Assembly (NCBI GenBank): GCA_964621645.1
Contig: CAZUMH010000121.1
Span: 1 to 8,160 of the forward strand
Source of the DNA: CAZUMH01 sp964621645
GTDB taxonomy: Bacteria > Zhuqueibacterota > QNDG01 > JAGLOF01
Reading direction: 5' to 3'
Length of the DNA: 8,160 nt
Positions 1 to 6,536 of this stretch are shown in pieces. Each line of letters starts with the position of its first letter. Position 1 is the stretch's first letter. A model generated the notes under the pieces. It saw nothing but the letters and a program-made list of their open reading frames with translations, did no database searches and was not told the origin of the DNA. Both the position numbers and the translations under genes were made by a program.

Positions 1-9
1 AGGATCCCC

Positions 10-68
10 TCCCTCCCAAGCTGAGCGTGGGACGGATCTAAAACGGGAAGCGTTGCTTCCCTTTAATC
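10..68. repeat. Dispersed ~59-bp repeat, copy 1 (hairpin plus terminator-like tail)
   Basis: This segment matches 2969-3027 without gaps at a constant offset of 2959 bases, about 45 of 59 positions by hand count. It begins with a hairpin whose arms are TCCCTCCCA (10-18) and TGGGACGGA (28-36), with one C-C mismatch and a 9-base loop. An AT-rich linker follows, then GGGAAGC (45-51) and a pyrimidine/T-rich tail. The 3' arm is identical in both copies and the loop is the least conserved part, as expected for a REP-like palindrome kept for its structure. The orientation is the same as copy 2, so the two copies are direct repeats around the secreted-protein gene. No transposase is visible. Confidence 0.6.
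45..67 (+). terminator. Possible intrinsic terminator of an upstream gene
   Basis: GGGAAGC (45-51) and GCTTCCC (55-61) form a perfect 7-bp stem with a GTT loop. TTTAATCT follows directly, and A residues just upstream could pair with the first Ts. This resembles a short rho-independent terminator for a gene that would end before the window. The T tract is interrupted, so termination may be weak. The same unit recurs in degraded form at 3004-3024. Confidence 0.4.
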
Positions 69-121
69 TATTCCTCATTGCTCCATACTATTTTACCGGA
101 TAATTTGATATTGTTTGTTTA

Positions 122-155
122 TCATTCCGCACGGGCTCTTGCCCCTGCGGAATGA
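122..155. repeat. Long REP-like palindrome
   Basis: TCATTCCGCA (122-131) and TGCGGAATGA (146-155) pair perfectly over 10 bp. After one C-C mismatch the pairing continues as GGGC/GCCC around a TCTT loop. The arms are unlike those of the 10-36 hairpin, so this belongs to a different palindrome family. No T tract follows directly (the nearest T run is about 17 bases further on), so a classical terminator is unlikely. It lies 33 bases upstream of the -35 box of the next gene and could be a REP-type element or a protein-binding site. Confidence 0.55.
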
Positions 156-188
156 AGCCTTTCCATTATATTTTTTCCTAAGAAATAC

Positions 189-217
189 TTGACATATTAA
201 ATATATATATTTATTCT
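189..217 (+). promoter_or_regulatory. Sigma70-type promoter for the secreted-protein gene
   Basis: A perfect TTGACA (189-194) is followed by a 17-base spacer containing an ATATATATAT run and by TATTCT (212-217), four of six matches to TATAAT. The start of transcription would fall near 224, giving a leader of about 42 bases before the ATG at 266. This is the best promoter match in the window. The Bacteroidetes-type TTTG / TAnnTTTG pattern is not seen here. Confidence 0.6.
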
Positions 218-255
218 TTAGAAGGAAAACCCAGACATATTTTTTCCAGCGCTAC

Positions 256-261
256 AGGAGG
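256..261 (+). promoter_or_regulatory. Ribosome binding site of the secreted-protein gene
   Basis: AGGAGG ends four bases before the ATG at 266 and is a full anti-Shine-Dalgarno match. It supports that start, which also begins a clean signal peptide. A short GGAAAA/TTTTCC pairing (224-229 with 242-247) lies just upstream in the predicted leader. Confidence 0.7.
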
Positions 262-265
262 TAGT

Positions 266-2884
266 ATGAAAAAATTACTCCTTCTGCTTTTTTTCCTTAA
301 TTCTGCATCAGCCCAGGAACACATCCTTTACGAGCTGCACGGCACCGTCCTGGATGGGGAAACCGGCCGGCCCCTCTATCTTGCCAATGTCTTTCTCTCC
401 AACACCACCCTGGGTTCTGCCACGGACCGGCAGGGCGGGTTCACCATAACATCCGTCCGGGCCGGGTCCTACGAGCTGGTAGTGAGTATGATGGGCTACC
501 GCCTCGAGAGCCGCGGTATCGTCGTCAACGAAGAATCGGAAAAAATATTTAACATCGTCCTCACTCCCCAACCCCTGGAAGTACCAACCCTTACCGTGAC
601 CGCCAAACGGGACCGGGAATTCAAGCGGCTTCTCAAAAAAACGCGGCGCTTCCTGCTGGGCATTACCCCCAACGCCCGCCAGTGTGCCATAGAAAATCCC
701 GAGGTCCTCTCCATCACCGCCACGGAGAACGACGAACGCATCGATATAACCTCCAGCAGCCCCCTGGAGATCGTCAACAAGGCCCTGGGCTACCGCATAG
801 AACTCTATATCGAAAATTTCAAGGTGCTGCATAGTACAGACGTCAACTTCCTGGTGCGCTCCCGCTTTCTTCCCCTCAAGCCGAAAAACCCGAGGAAGCT
901 GAAAAAATGGACCAAAAACCGGCAGAAGGCCTACCGGGGCTCGCTGATCCATTTTTTCACGGCGCTCATCAACAACAGAGTTGAAGAAGAAAAGTTCCGA
1001 TGCTTTAAATTGAAATATCCGCCCTCCTCCATGATGTCAATGGAGATGGAGAAAATTGATCCGGCCGCCATCGTGCACCCGGCCGAATCAGAGGATAAAC
1101 TCCTAATCGATCTGCCGGAATGGACTGTGGTGCTCTATGAGGGTGAATCGGAAGTGAAAGAGTTATACGTTCAAATGGCTTCCGCTAAATACGGAACTTT
1201 TTATAAATCGTCTAATATGGATGACACGCCAGCTTTCCAGACATCAGGCCTGCACGCCCTGGCCAGTCCGCTCAAGGTCAGCAGATCCGGCCATCTCTAC
1301 GGTCCCCGGCTGGTGGTGACATCGGGGCACTGGGCCTTCGAACTGTTGGCGGACATGCTGCCCAAGGATTATGAGCCTTTTCCCGGGAACAAGAGGACGA
1401 AGACGGTTCCAACAGTAATCCCGGCTCCCCGGCTCATTAAGCGAGCCATCGCCCTGGCCGAGAAAGACTCGTCACTGATCGAGATGACCGGGATGTTCTA
1501 TGACGGGCTGAAGCAGCTTGGCAACGATCCCTATGCCGACACCCTCTATCACGCGGTCAAGGATATCTTCAGTGTAAATGAATTAAAGGAATATAAGAGG
1601 ACGGAGGACAAGGGCCGCTTTATCATGCGGGTGTTCCAGCAGCGGGATCCCACTCCGGCCACTCCCGAGAACGAACGCATCCCCGTTCACTTCCAGCGGC
1701 TCCAATATGCCCGCCGCTGGTTCCGTTATCCCTCACCGCGGGGGTACGATGACAGGGGAGAGATCTATGTACGCTACGGACCACCGGACCTGCAGGACCA
1801 AAATCCATCAGGCTACTCAATACACGCTAATGAATGCTGGATCTACTGGATCAGTGATGGCATATGGTTCGATTTTATTCGAGAGAGAGGTGCCCATTAT
1901 GAATTAATGACTGATTACCCAGAAAAACTTCCCCGTGAATTCCTAGAGCAGCGGCGGCATTTACACTATATATATACTCGATTGGCTTCCGGAGAGGCTA
2001 CTGAACAGGAAATCAAAGATCTCGGAATCAAAACCTTCGAGCGCCAGGCCCGTCTGCCCCACGAGACGGATTTCTTAGAACGTCACCACAAAAAATTGAG
2101 CTGTAATGTTAGCACGGCCCGCTTCTATGATTACGGTCAGACCCGGCTGGAACTCTACTACGCCGTTCCCTTCAAAGAATTACAGGCGCGGCAGCAGGAC
2201 AGTCTTGTTCAGGATATACCTCTGCGCACCTCCTGGGCCTTGCGTGATACGACCGGGACAGTCATCAAGAACCGAGACGGATATATCATGGTCAGTCAAC
2301 CCCCGGACACGGGATACTACACCGACCAGATCAACATCATGCTCTCCGGCTACACCTACTCCCTGGCCCTGGAGCTGCAGCATCCCTTCGGCCAGGCCGC
2401 GGATGAAGAGAAAATCGAGACCGAGGGCTTCCTGGCCGGCCGGGAGGATCTCTTCCTCAGCGATCTGCAGCTGGCTTCAAATATCAGAACTGCTGATCCC
2501 GACAAGGATAAAAAGGCATACATCAAACACAATCTCTGCATTACGCCCTATCCGTTCAGCCAGGTGGAAAGAAAAAAAATGATCTTTGTCTACTTCGAGA
2601 TATACAACCTGCACTTAAGCGGCGGGGGCCGCACCGACATGGAGGTCTCCTACGAACTGCGCTCCAAAAGGACCGGGTTCCTGGGGCGAATCAATCCCTT
2701 CAGCCGGAACCGGACGGCCTATTCCACCTCGTTCACCCAGCAGGGAGGTAAGCGGAACGAACAGGTCTGGTTCGCCCTGGATCTATCCCGCCTGAAGCCG
2801 GACCACTACACTATCATCATAACGGTAAAGGACGAAGTAGCCGGCCGGGAAGCGAAAAGGGAATCGGTAATCGAAGTGTTGTGA
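266..2884 (+). CDS. Secreted carboxypeptidase-regulatory-like / GWxTD domain protein
   Basis: An 872-residue exported protein of unknown function. Residues 1-16 form a signal peptide with a likely signal peptidase I site after ASA (residue 16). Residues about 21-110 match a carboxypeptidase-regulatory-like beta-sandwich (GxVxDxxTGxPL start, then a TDxxGxF-type turn and GxYxL). Residues about 119-190 resemble a module that often follows this domain in Bacteroidetes proteins, with FLLG at 129-132, NARQC at 136-140, NPEVL at 144-148 and a later LGYRI. Residues about 435-545 look like a GWxTD domain: RDPTPATPENE at 460-470 and a YVRYGPPD block at 501-508, but the name-giving motif reads GYDDRG (493-498). 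The C-terminal ~320 residues are beta-rich in appearance and not recognised. No TonB plug or barrel follows, so this is not a receptor. It has its own promoter and an ideal ribosome site, so it appears monocistronic. A periplasmic or surface role is inferred; the domain calls are from motifs only. Confidence 0.9.
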   Translation: MKKLLLLLFFLNSASAQEHILYELHGTVLDGETGRPLYLANVFLSNTTLGSATDRQGGFTITSVRAGSYELVVSMMGYRLESRGIVVNEESEKIFNIVLTPQPLEVPTLTVTAKRDREFKRLLKKTRRFLLGITPNARQCAIENPEVLSITATENDERIDITSSSPLEIVNKALGYRIELYIENFKVLHSTDVNFLVRSRFLPLKPKNPRKLKKWTKNRQKAYRGSLIHFFTALINNRVEEEKFRCFKLKYPPSSMMSMEMEKIDPAAIVHPAESEDKLLIDLPEWTVVLYEGESEVKELYVQMASAKYGTFYKSSNMDDTPAFQTSGLHALASPLKVSRSGHLYGPRLVVTSGHWAFELLADMLPKDYEPFPGNKRTKTVPTVIPAPRLIKRAIALAEKDSSLIEMTGMFYDGLKQLGNDPYADTLYHAVKDIFSVNELKEYKRTEDKGRFIMRVFQQRDPTPATPENERIPVHFQRLQYARRWFRYPSPRGYDDRGEIYVRYGPPDLQDQNPSGYSIHANECWIYWISDGIWFDFIRERGAHYELMTDYPEKLPREFLEQRRHLHYIYTRLASGEATEQEIKDLGIKTFERQARLPHETDFLERHHKKLSCNVSTARFYDYGQTRLELYYAVPFKELQARQQDSLVQDIPLRTSWALRDTTGTVIKNRDGYIMVSQPPDTGYYTDQINIMLSGYTYSLALELQHPFGQAADEEKIETEGFLAGREDLFLSDLQLASNIRTADPDKDKKAYIKHNLCITPYPFSQVERKKMIFVYFEIYNLHLSGGGRTDMEVSYELRSKRTGFLGRINPFSRNRTAYSTSFTQQGGKRNEQVWFALDLSRLKPDHYTIIITVKDEVAGREAKRESVIEVL

Positions 2885-2897
2885 TGTTTGTCATCAC
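2881..2897. repeat. Hairpin overlapping the stop codon of the secreted-protein gene
   Basis: GTGATG (2881-2886) and CATCAC (2892-2897) pair perfectly with a TTTGT loop. The TGA stop (2882-2884) lies in the left arm. This is the first of a run of palindromes in the 3' flank. It could protect the mRNA end or bind a protein; no T tract follows. Confidence 0.4.
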
Positions 2898-2905
2898 ATC
2901 CGTAG

Positions 2906-2923
2906 GTCGGGGTTCACCCCGAC
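2906..2923. repeat. REP-like palindrome GTCGGGGT/ACCCCGAC
   Basis: GTCGGGG (2906-2912) and CCCCGAC (2917-2923) are perfectly complementary around TTCA. The flanks read GTAG on the left and AAATTTG on the right. GC-rich palindromes introduced by GTAGGTCGGG and closed by CCCGACAAA recur in intergenic DNA of many bacteria and are often classed as REP elements; that resemblance is from memory. The arms differ from the other palindromes in the window. Confidence 0.5.
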
Positions 2924-2939
2924 AAATTTGTTTATAAAA

Positions 2940-2967
2940 GGGTAAAAAACCTGCTGGGTTTTTACCC
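2940..2967. repeat. Palindrome GGGTAAAAA...TTTTTACCC
   Basis: GGGTAAAAA (2940-2948) and TTTTTACCC (2959-2967) form a 9-bp stem. After one A-G mismatch, CC (2950-2951) pairs with GG (2956-2957), leaving a TGCT loop. The T run is inside the stem, so this is not an ordinary terminator, although the arrangement could act on both strands. It is immediately followed by the second copy of the ~59-bp repeat. Confidence 0.45.
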
Positions 2968-2968
2968 A

Positions 2969-3027
2969 TCCGTCCCACACCGAGCTTGGGACGGAAATAA
3001 ACCGGGAAGCTTCACTTTCTTTTTATC
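2969..3027. repeat. Dispersed ~59-bp repeat, copy 2
   Basis: This copy aligns without gaps to 10-68. Its hairpin is better than that of copy 1: TCCGTCCCA (2969-2977) and TGGGACGGA (2987-2995) pair over 9 bp with no mismatch around a 9-base loop. After an AT-rich linker of the same length as in copy 1 it has the same GGGAAGC (3004-3010) and a T-rich tail. It lies 42 bases after the GTCGGGGT palindrome, between the secreted-protein gene and priA. Confidence 0.6.
3004..3024 (+). terminator. Weak terminator-like hairpin in repeat copy 2
   Basis: GGAAG (3005-3009) can pair with CTTTC (3015-3019), with one G-U pair, around a 5-base loop. Five Ts (3020-3024) follow. It occupies the same place in the repeat as the 45-67 hairpin. 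The stem is short, so it may only help end transcription from the secreted-protein gene, about 120 bases after its stop. Confidence 0.3.
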
Positions 3028-3115
3028 CAACCTTAAATGTACTAAAATATGGTGCCGGATACGTTGGAGTCCCACATCTTTCCGGAATCCGCTTTTAAAT
3101 AGATACCCTGCTTCG

Positions 3116-3121
3116 TATATT
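3116..3121 (+). promoter_or_regulatory. priA: Possible -10 box for a leaderless priA transcript
   Basis: TATATT matches the -10 consensus at five of six positions and ends six bases before the priA ATG. Transcription would then start at or next to the A of the ATG. No Shine-Dalgarno-like sequence occurs in the 25 bases before the ATG, which fits a leaderless message. No good -35 box is visible; TTTTAA at 3093-3098 is only a weak match. Confidence 0.3.
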
Positions 3122-3127
3122 CTCATT

Positions 3128-5572
3128 ATGAGTGGAAACGATGAGCATCGCTGGGTCAACGTCATCTTCACCCAGCCCCCCGGAGGAGTCTACACGTACG
3201 AAGTTCCTCCCGATTTATGGGATTCGGTGCAGCCGGGGCAGCGCATTCAGGTGCCGCTGGGCAGTCGCAGCATGGCCGCCTTTGTCACCGGCTTCTGCTC
3301 CCGGCCGGACTTAAGTGAAATCCGTCAGGTGGAGGACATCCTCGACCCCTATCCCCTGCTGGGCCGGGATATTCTGGACCTCACCCGCTGGATCTCCGAT
3401 TACTACATCTCCAGCTGGGGTGAGGCGGTTCGGGCCGCCCTGCCGCCCGGCCTGCAGCGCCGCACCCGCCTTATGATCTCGTCACATGATGGTGATGACA
3501 CGGGAATAGAGCTGTCCCAGGAGGAAAAAGATATAATCGGACTGGTGCGGCAGAGGGGAACCGTCGCCTTTTCCCGCCTGCGCCGGCTGCAGCCCCAAGC
3601 CTGCCGCCGCTCGCACCTGGCCCGGCTGGAAAAATTGGGATTGATCCGCACCGCCCATGAACTGGAGACACCGGAAGCCACCCCCCTGATGGAAAAGTGG
3701 ATCCGGCTCCAGGCCGATCCAGCCGAGATCGATCTGGAAACCATGCGACGCCGGGCCCCACGCCAGGCTCAGGTAATTCGGCAGCTGCTGGAAAAGAAAA
3801 AGGATCTGCCCCGGGATTCCTTCGACGTACCCCTTTCCCTGCTGCGCCGCCTGGAGAAGCTGGGGGTCATCCGGATTGTCGAGAAGGAACGTCTCCGTCT
3901 TGCCGCCGCATCCGGGCTGAGGCAGGAAGACGCCATCGTCGCACTAACGGAAGAACAGCAGACGGCTTTGGATGAGATAACGGCCCAGCTGGACGAATCC
4001 CGCTTCCACGTTATCCTGCTGCACGGCGTCACTTCCAGCGGCAAGACCCAGGTCTACATCGAAGCCGTGCGCCGCACCCTGGAACAGGGTAAAACCGCCC
4101 TGGTGCTCATCCCCGAAATATCTCTCACGCCCCAGGCCATTGCCCGTTACCGGGCCGCCTTCGGAGACCGGGTGGCCGTCCTCCACAGCCGCATGTCTCC
4201 CGGGGAGCGCTACGACTCCTGGCGCAAGATCCAGGACGGCTCCTTCAGCATCGCCCTGGGGCCGCGCTCGGCCGTGTTCGCTCCCCTGGAGGATCTGGGA
4301 CTCGTCATCGTGGATGAGGAACACGACGGTTCCTACAAGCAGAACGATCCGGCTCCCCGCTATAACGCCCGGGACACCGCCGTCATGCGGGCCCACCTGA
4401 CCGGTTCCCTGGTCATCCTGGGATCCGCCACCCCCAGCCTGGAATCCTATCATAACACCCATCTGGGGAAATACACTCTCTGCCGGCTCACCCGGCGCAT
4501 CGACCGCACGCCCCTGCCGCGGGTGCGGCTGGTGGATCTCCGGGATGAGGAAGGAGATGAACACGGCTTGATCTTTTCTCCGGATCTGCTGGAGGATATG
4601 GAACGGCGGCTCGCCTCCAGGCAGCAGATCATCCTGCTCCAGAACCGGCGCGGTTACGCCCCGCTCCTCCGCTGCCGGGACTGCGGCCATATCGAAACAT
4701 GTAACAATTGCGATATCACCCTTACCTACCACCAGCGGGATAATACCCTCCGCTGCCACTACTGCGGCTTTCAGAAACGGGCCGTCGAGGAATGTTCCAG
4801 CTGCGGCGGACGCACCCTGCGCTATCTGGGAATCGGGACCCAGCGAGTGGAAGAGGAGCTGAAAAAAGCGTTCCCTGCGATCCGGGTGTTGCGCATGGAT
4901 CAAGACAGCACCCGGGGAAAGCATTCCCACGGCCGCATTCTGCAGCTCTTCGAGGAAAAGAAGGGGGATATCCTCCTGGGCACCCAAATGGTGGCCAAAG
5001 GACACGATTTTCCCGGAGTGCAGCTGGTCGGCGTCATCTCCGCTGATACGGGGCTGCATTTCCCCGATTTCCGGGCCGGGGAACGCACCTTTCAGCTCCT
5101 GACGCAGACAGCGGGAAGAGCCGGCAGACGCAAGGAGCGGGGCGAAGTCATCATCCAGAGCCGCATACCGGATCACCCGGTGCTCCGCATGGCCGCCAGG
5201 CAGGAATACGAAGCCTTCTACGAGTGGGAGATGGAGCAGCGCCGCGAACTGGGGTATCCCCCCTGGGGCCGTCTGGCCGTGATCAGAATAAAGGGGGAAA
5301 GCGAGGCCCGGGTGCACCGGGCCGCCGCCGAACTGCACCGCCTGCTGCCCCGCCGGGAGGGAATTGCCGTTCTGGGACCGGCTGTCTGTCCCATTCCGCG
5401 GATTAAAAAACTGTACCGCTATCAGATTATCCTGCGCGCCGCCAGGGAGACGGATCCCTCCGGCGGCCTGATCCGCAGGGCCTGCCGGCAGGCCCTGGAT
5501 ACCATGCAAAAAGGCCGATCCGGAGCGGGCATCCGCGTTTCTGTCGACATCGATCCGCTCGATATTCTTTAA
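3128..5572 (+). CDS. priA: Primosomal protein N' (PriA replication-restart helicase)
   Basis: An 814-residue ATP-dependent 3'-5' DNA helicase that recognises stalled forks and reloads the replicative helicase; it acts in the cytoplasm. The N-terminal ~105 residues match the PriA fork-binding domain (VNVIFTQPPGGVYTYEVP start), followed by a winged-helix-like region. Walker A is GVTSSGKT at residues 300-307 and the Walker B box is DEEH at 396-399. Eight zinc-binding cysteines are all present at 516, 519, 525, 528, 543, 546, 556 and 559. Further helicase motifs are GTQMVAKGHDFPGV and QTAGRAGR. Length is normal for the family (E. coli about 730, B. subtilis about 805). The ATG at 3128 is the only sensible start: no in-frame ATG, GTG or TTG occurs in the ~100 bases upstream, and the conserved N-terminus begins a few residues later. 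No Shine-Dalgarno sequence precedes it. It looks intact and independent of both neighbours. Confidence 0.97.
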   Translation: MSGNDEHRWVNVIFTQPPGGVYTYEVPPDLWDSVQPGQRIQVPLGSRSMAAFVTGFCSRPDLSEIRQVEDILDPYPLLGRDILDLTRWISDYYISSWGEAVRAALPPGLQRRTRLMISSHDGDDTGIELSQEEKDIIGLVRQRGTVAFSRLRRLQPQACRRSHLARLEKLGLIRTAHELETPEATPLMEKWIRLQADPAEIDLETMRRRAPRQAQVIRQLLEKKKDLPRDSFDVPLSLLRRLEKLGVIRIVEKERLRLAAASGLRQEDAIVALTEEQQTALDEITAQLDESRFHVILLHGVTSSGKTQVYIEAVRRTLEQGKTALVLIPEISLTPQAIARYRAAFGDRVAVLHSRMSPGERYDSWRKIQDGSFSIALGPRSAVFAPLEDLGLVIVDEEHDGSYKQNDPAPRYNARDTAVMRAHLTGSLVILGSATPSLESYHNTHLGKYTLCRLTRRIDRTPLPRVRLVDLRDEEGDEHGLIFSPDLLEDMERRLASRQQIILLQNRRGYAPLLRCRDCGHIETCNNCDITLTYHQRDNTLRCHYCGFQKRAVEECSSCGGRTLRYLGIGTQRVEEELKKAFPAIRVLRMDQDSTRGKHSHGRILQLFEEKKGDILLGTQMVAKGHDFPGVQLVGVISADTGLHFPDFRAGERTFQLLTQTAGRAGRRKERGEVIIQSRIPDHPVLRMAARQEYEAFYEWEMEQRRELGYPPWGRLAVIRIKGESEARVHRAAAELHRLLPRREGIAVLGPAVCPIPRIKKLYRYQIILRAARETDPSGGLIRRACRQALDTMQKGRSGAGIRVSVDIDPLDIL

Positions 5573-5643
5573 TACGGCGGCTGAATAATAACCGGGTCAG
5601 ACGGTATTTGACCAGCCAAGCCGGGGAAAATCGTCGAGCCGGA

Positions 5644-5676
5644 TTCATTTTGTAAGGCTAACTCCTGCAAAATGAA
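5644..5676. repeat. Hairpin in the priA-phosphoesterase spacer
   Basis: TTCATTTTG (5644-5652) and CAAAATGAA (5668-5676) pair perfectly over 9 bp. AGG (5655-5657) and CCT (5664-5666) continue the stem past a small internal loop. No T tract follows directly. It lies inside a possible larger fold closed by CGAGCC (5635-5640) and GGCTCG (5712-5717). Upstream, GGTCA (5595-5599) and TGACC (5609-5613) form another short pairing just after the priA stop. Confidence 0.45.
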
Positions 5677-5685
5677 AGCGATACT

Positions 5686-5723
5686 GCCACATGTGACCTG
5701 ACTTGCCGGGTGGCTCGTTTTTT
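5686..5723 (+). terminator. Possible terminator after priA
   Basis: Six Ts (5718-5723) follow complementary arms. One option is GCCAC (5686-5690) with GTGGC (5710-5714). The alternative is the distant CGAGCC (5635-5640) with GGCTCG (5712-5717), whose 3' arm directly abuts the Ts. The two pairings overlap and exclude each other, so the site could be a simple weak terminator for priA or a switchable structure ahead of the phosphoesterase gene. Both stems are short. Confidence 0.3.
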
Positions 5724-5785
5724 GCAGAATCAAACGGGAAGCACTCTGGACTGTCAAATAATATGAACCATATCTATAGAGCAGG

Positions 5786-6514
5786 ATGAAAATAGCATTA
5801 ATTTCCGATATTCACGGCAATCTTTCGGCCCTTGAAACGATCCTTTCGGTCATCAGGAAAGAGGGCGCCGACAGGATTGTCTGTGCCGGTGATATCGTGG
5901 GGTACGGTCCCCGACCCAACGAGTGTCTGGAATTGCTCATGGACAGCGTGGATGAGATCGTCGCCGGGAATCATGACTGGGCCGCGGCAGGACTGGCTGA
6001 CATCAACAGTTTTAACTCTCCGGCCCGGGAAGCGATGCTCTGGACGCAAGAGATGGTTTCGGAAGCCGATACGGCGCTTCTCTCCTCCATTCCCCTGGAA
6101 CGGAAAACCGATAAGTACCTTCTGGTGCACGCCAGCCCCGCCAGGCCGCAGAATTGGGACTACATCCTCAGCGTCAGTCAGGCGGAGGAACAGTTCCGGG
6201 CGAGAGATTTCTCTCTCTGTTTCTACGGCCATACTCATCAGCCCGTTGTGTATTTCCAGGATGAGGATGGAATCACCGGCCGAATGTATGAGACAGAAAT
6301 TCACGTTAAAACCGGGTACCGGTATCTGATCAACCTGGGCAGCGTGGGGCAGCCCCGGGATGGTTCGCCGCTTTCCTGCCTGGGCTTTTGGGATACAGAC
6401 AAATCGATCTTTACCATGACGCGGGTCGAATATCCCGTCAAACAGACACAGAAGGAAATGCGTCACGCCGGACTTCCGGATTTCCTTATCGATCGTCTGG
6501 CAACGGGAAGATAA
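5786..6514 (+). CDS. Calcineurin-like metallophosphoesterase
   Basis: A 242-residue cytoplasmic phosphoesterase of the calcineurin-like superfamily. The full two-metal site is visible: D8 and H10 (SDIHGN), D36 (GDIVGYGP), N62-H63 (GNHD), H115 (VHASP) and H149/H151 (GHTHQP). The GYGPRPNE variant after the second motif points to the group often annotated as YfcE-like or diadenosine-tetraphosphatase-like phosphoesterases. Members cleave various phosphoesters, so the substrate cannot be read from sequence. No signal peptide or membrane segment is seen. The start is the first ATG of the frame and gives the expected N-terminal strand; upstream there is only a poor purine-rich AGAGCAGG touching the ATG. 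It is 213 bp from priA but only 22 bp from the next gene, so it probably heads the four-gene cluster with the MglA-like GTPase. Confidence 0.93.
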   Translation: MKIALISDIHGNLSALETILSVIRKEGADRIVCAGDIVGYGPRPNECLELLMDSVDEIVAGNHDWAAAGLADINSFNSPAREAMLWTQEMVSEADTALLSSIPLERKTDKYLLVHASPARPQNWDYILSVSQAEEQFRARDFSLCFYGHTHQPVVYFQDEDGITGRMYETEIHVKTGYRYLINLGSVGQPRDGSPLSCLGFWDTDKSIFTMTRVEYPVKQTQKEMRHAGLPDFLIDRLATGR

Positions 6515-6536
6515 ATTAACATATGGGAATGTGTAA

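Noticed and set aside
78..104. A second promoter with TTGCTC and GATAAT
   Set aside because: The spacer is only 15 bases and the -35 match is poor; the 189-217 promoter is much better placed and matched.
266..620. A TonB-dependent receptor, suggested by the N-terminal carboxypeptidase-regulatory-like domain
   Set aside because: No plug or beta-barrel sequence follows; residues after ~190 instead lead to a GWxTD-type domain.
308..952. A 214-codon minus-strand open frame opposite the start of the secreted-protein gene
   Set aside because: No plausible start region or domain; the plus strand encodes a signal peptide and a recognised module here.
2906..2923. The GGTTCA inside the GTCGGGG palindrome as a tRNA T-arm
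   Set aside because: The loop has 4 bases rather than 7, and no acceptor, D or anticodon arm can be built around it.
2881..3027. A CRISPR array, because of closely spaced palindromes
   Set aside because: The palindromes are all different and no repeat is reiterated with regular spacers; no cas gene is present.
3944..5509. A 521-codon open frame on the minus strand opposite priA
   Set aside because: It is the mirror of a GC-rich, strongly biased priA frame; its translation shows no recognisable motif, while priA on the other strand is complete and conserved.
5635..5723. A cyclic-di-GMP (GEMM) or cobalamin riboswitch before the phosphoesterase operon
   Set aside because: A few short strings looked similar, but the conserved core motifs of these classes are absent.
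5798..6466. A 222-codon minus-strand open frame opposite the phosphoesterase gene
   Set aside because: No motif is visible, and the plus-strand gene covers the region with a full active site.
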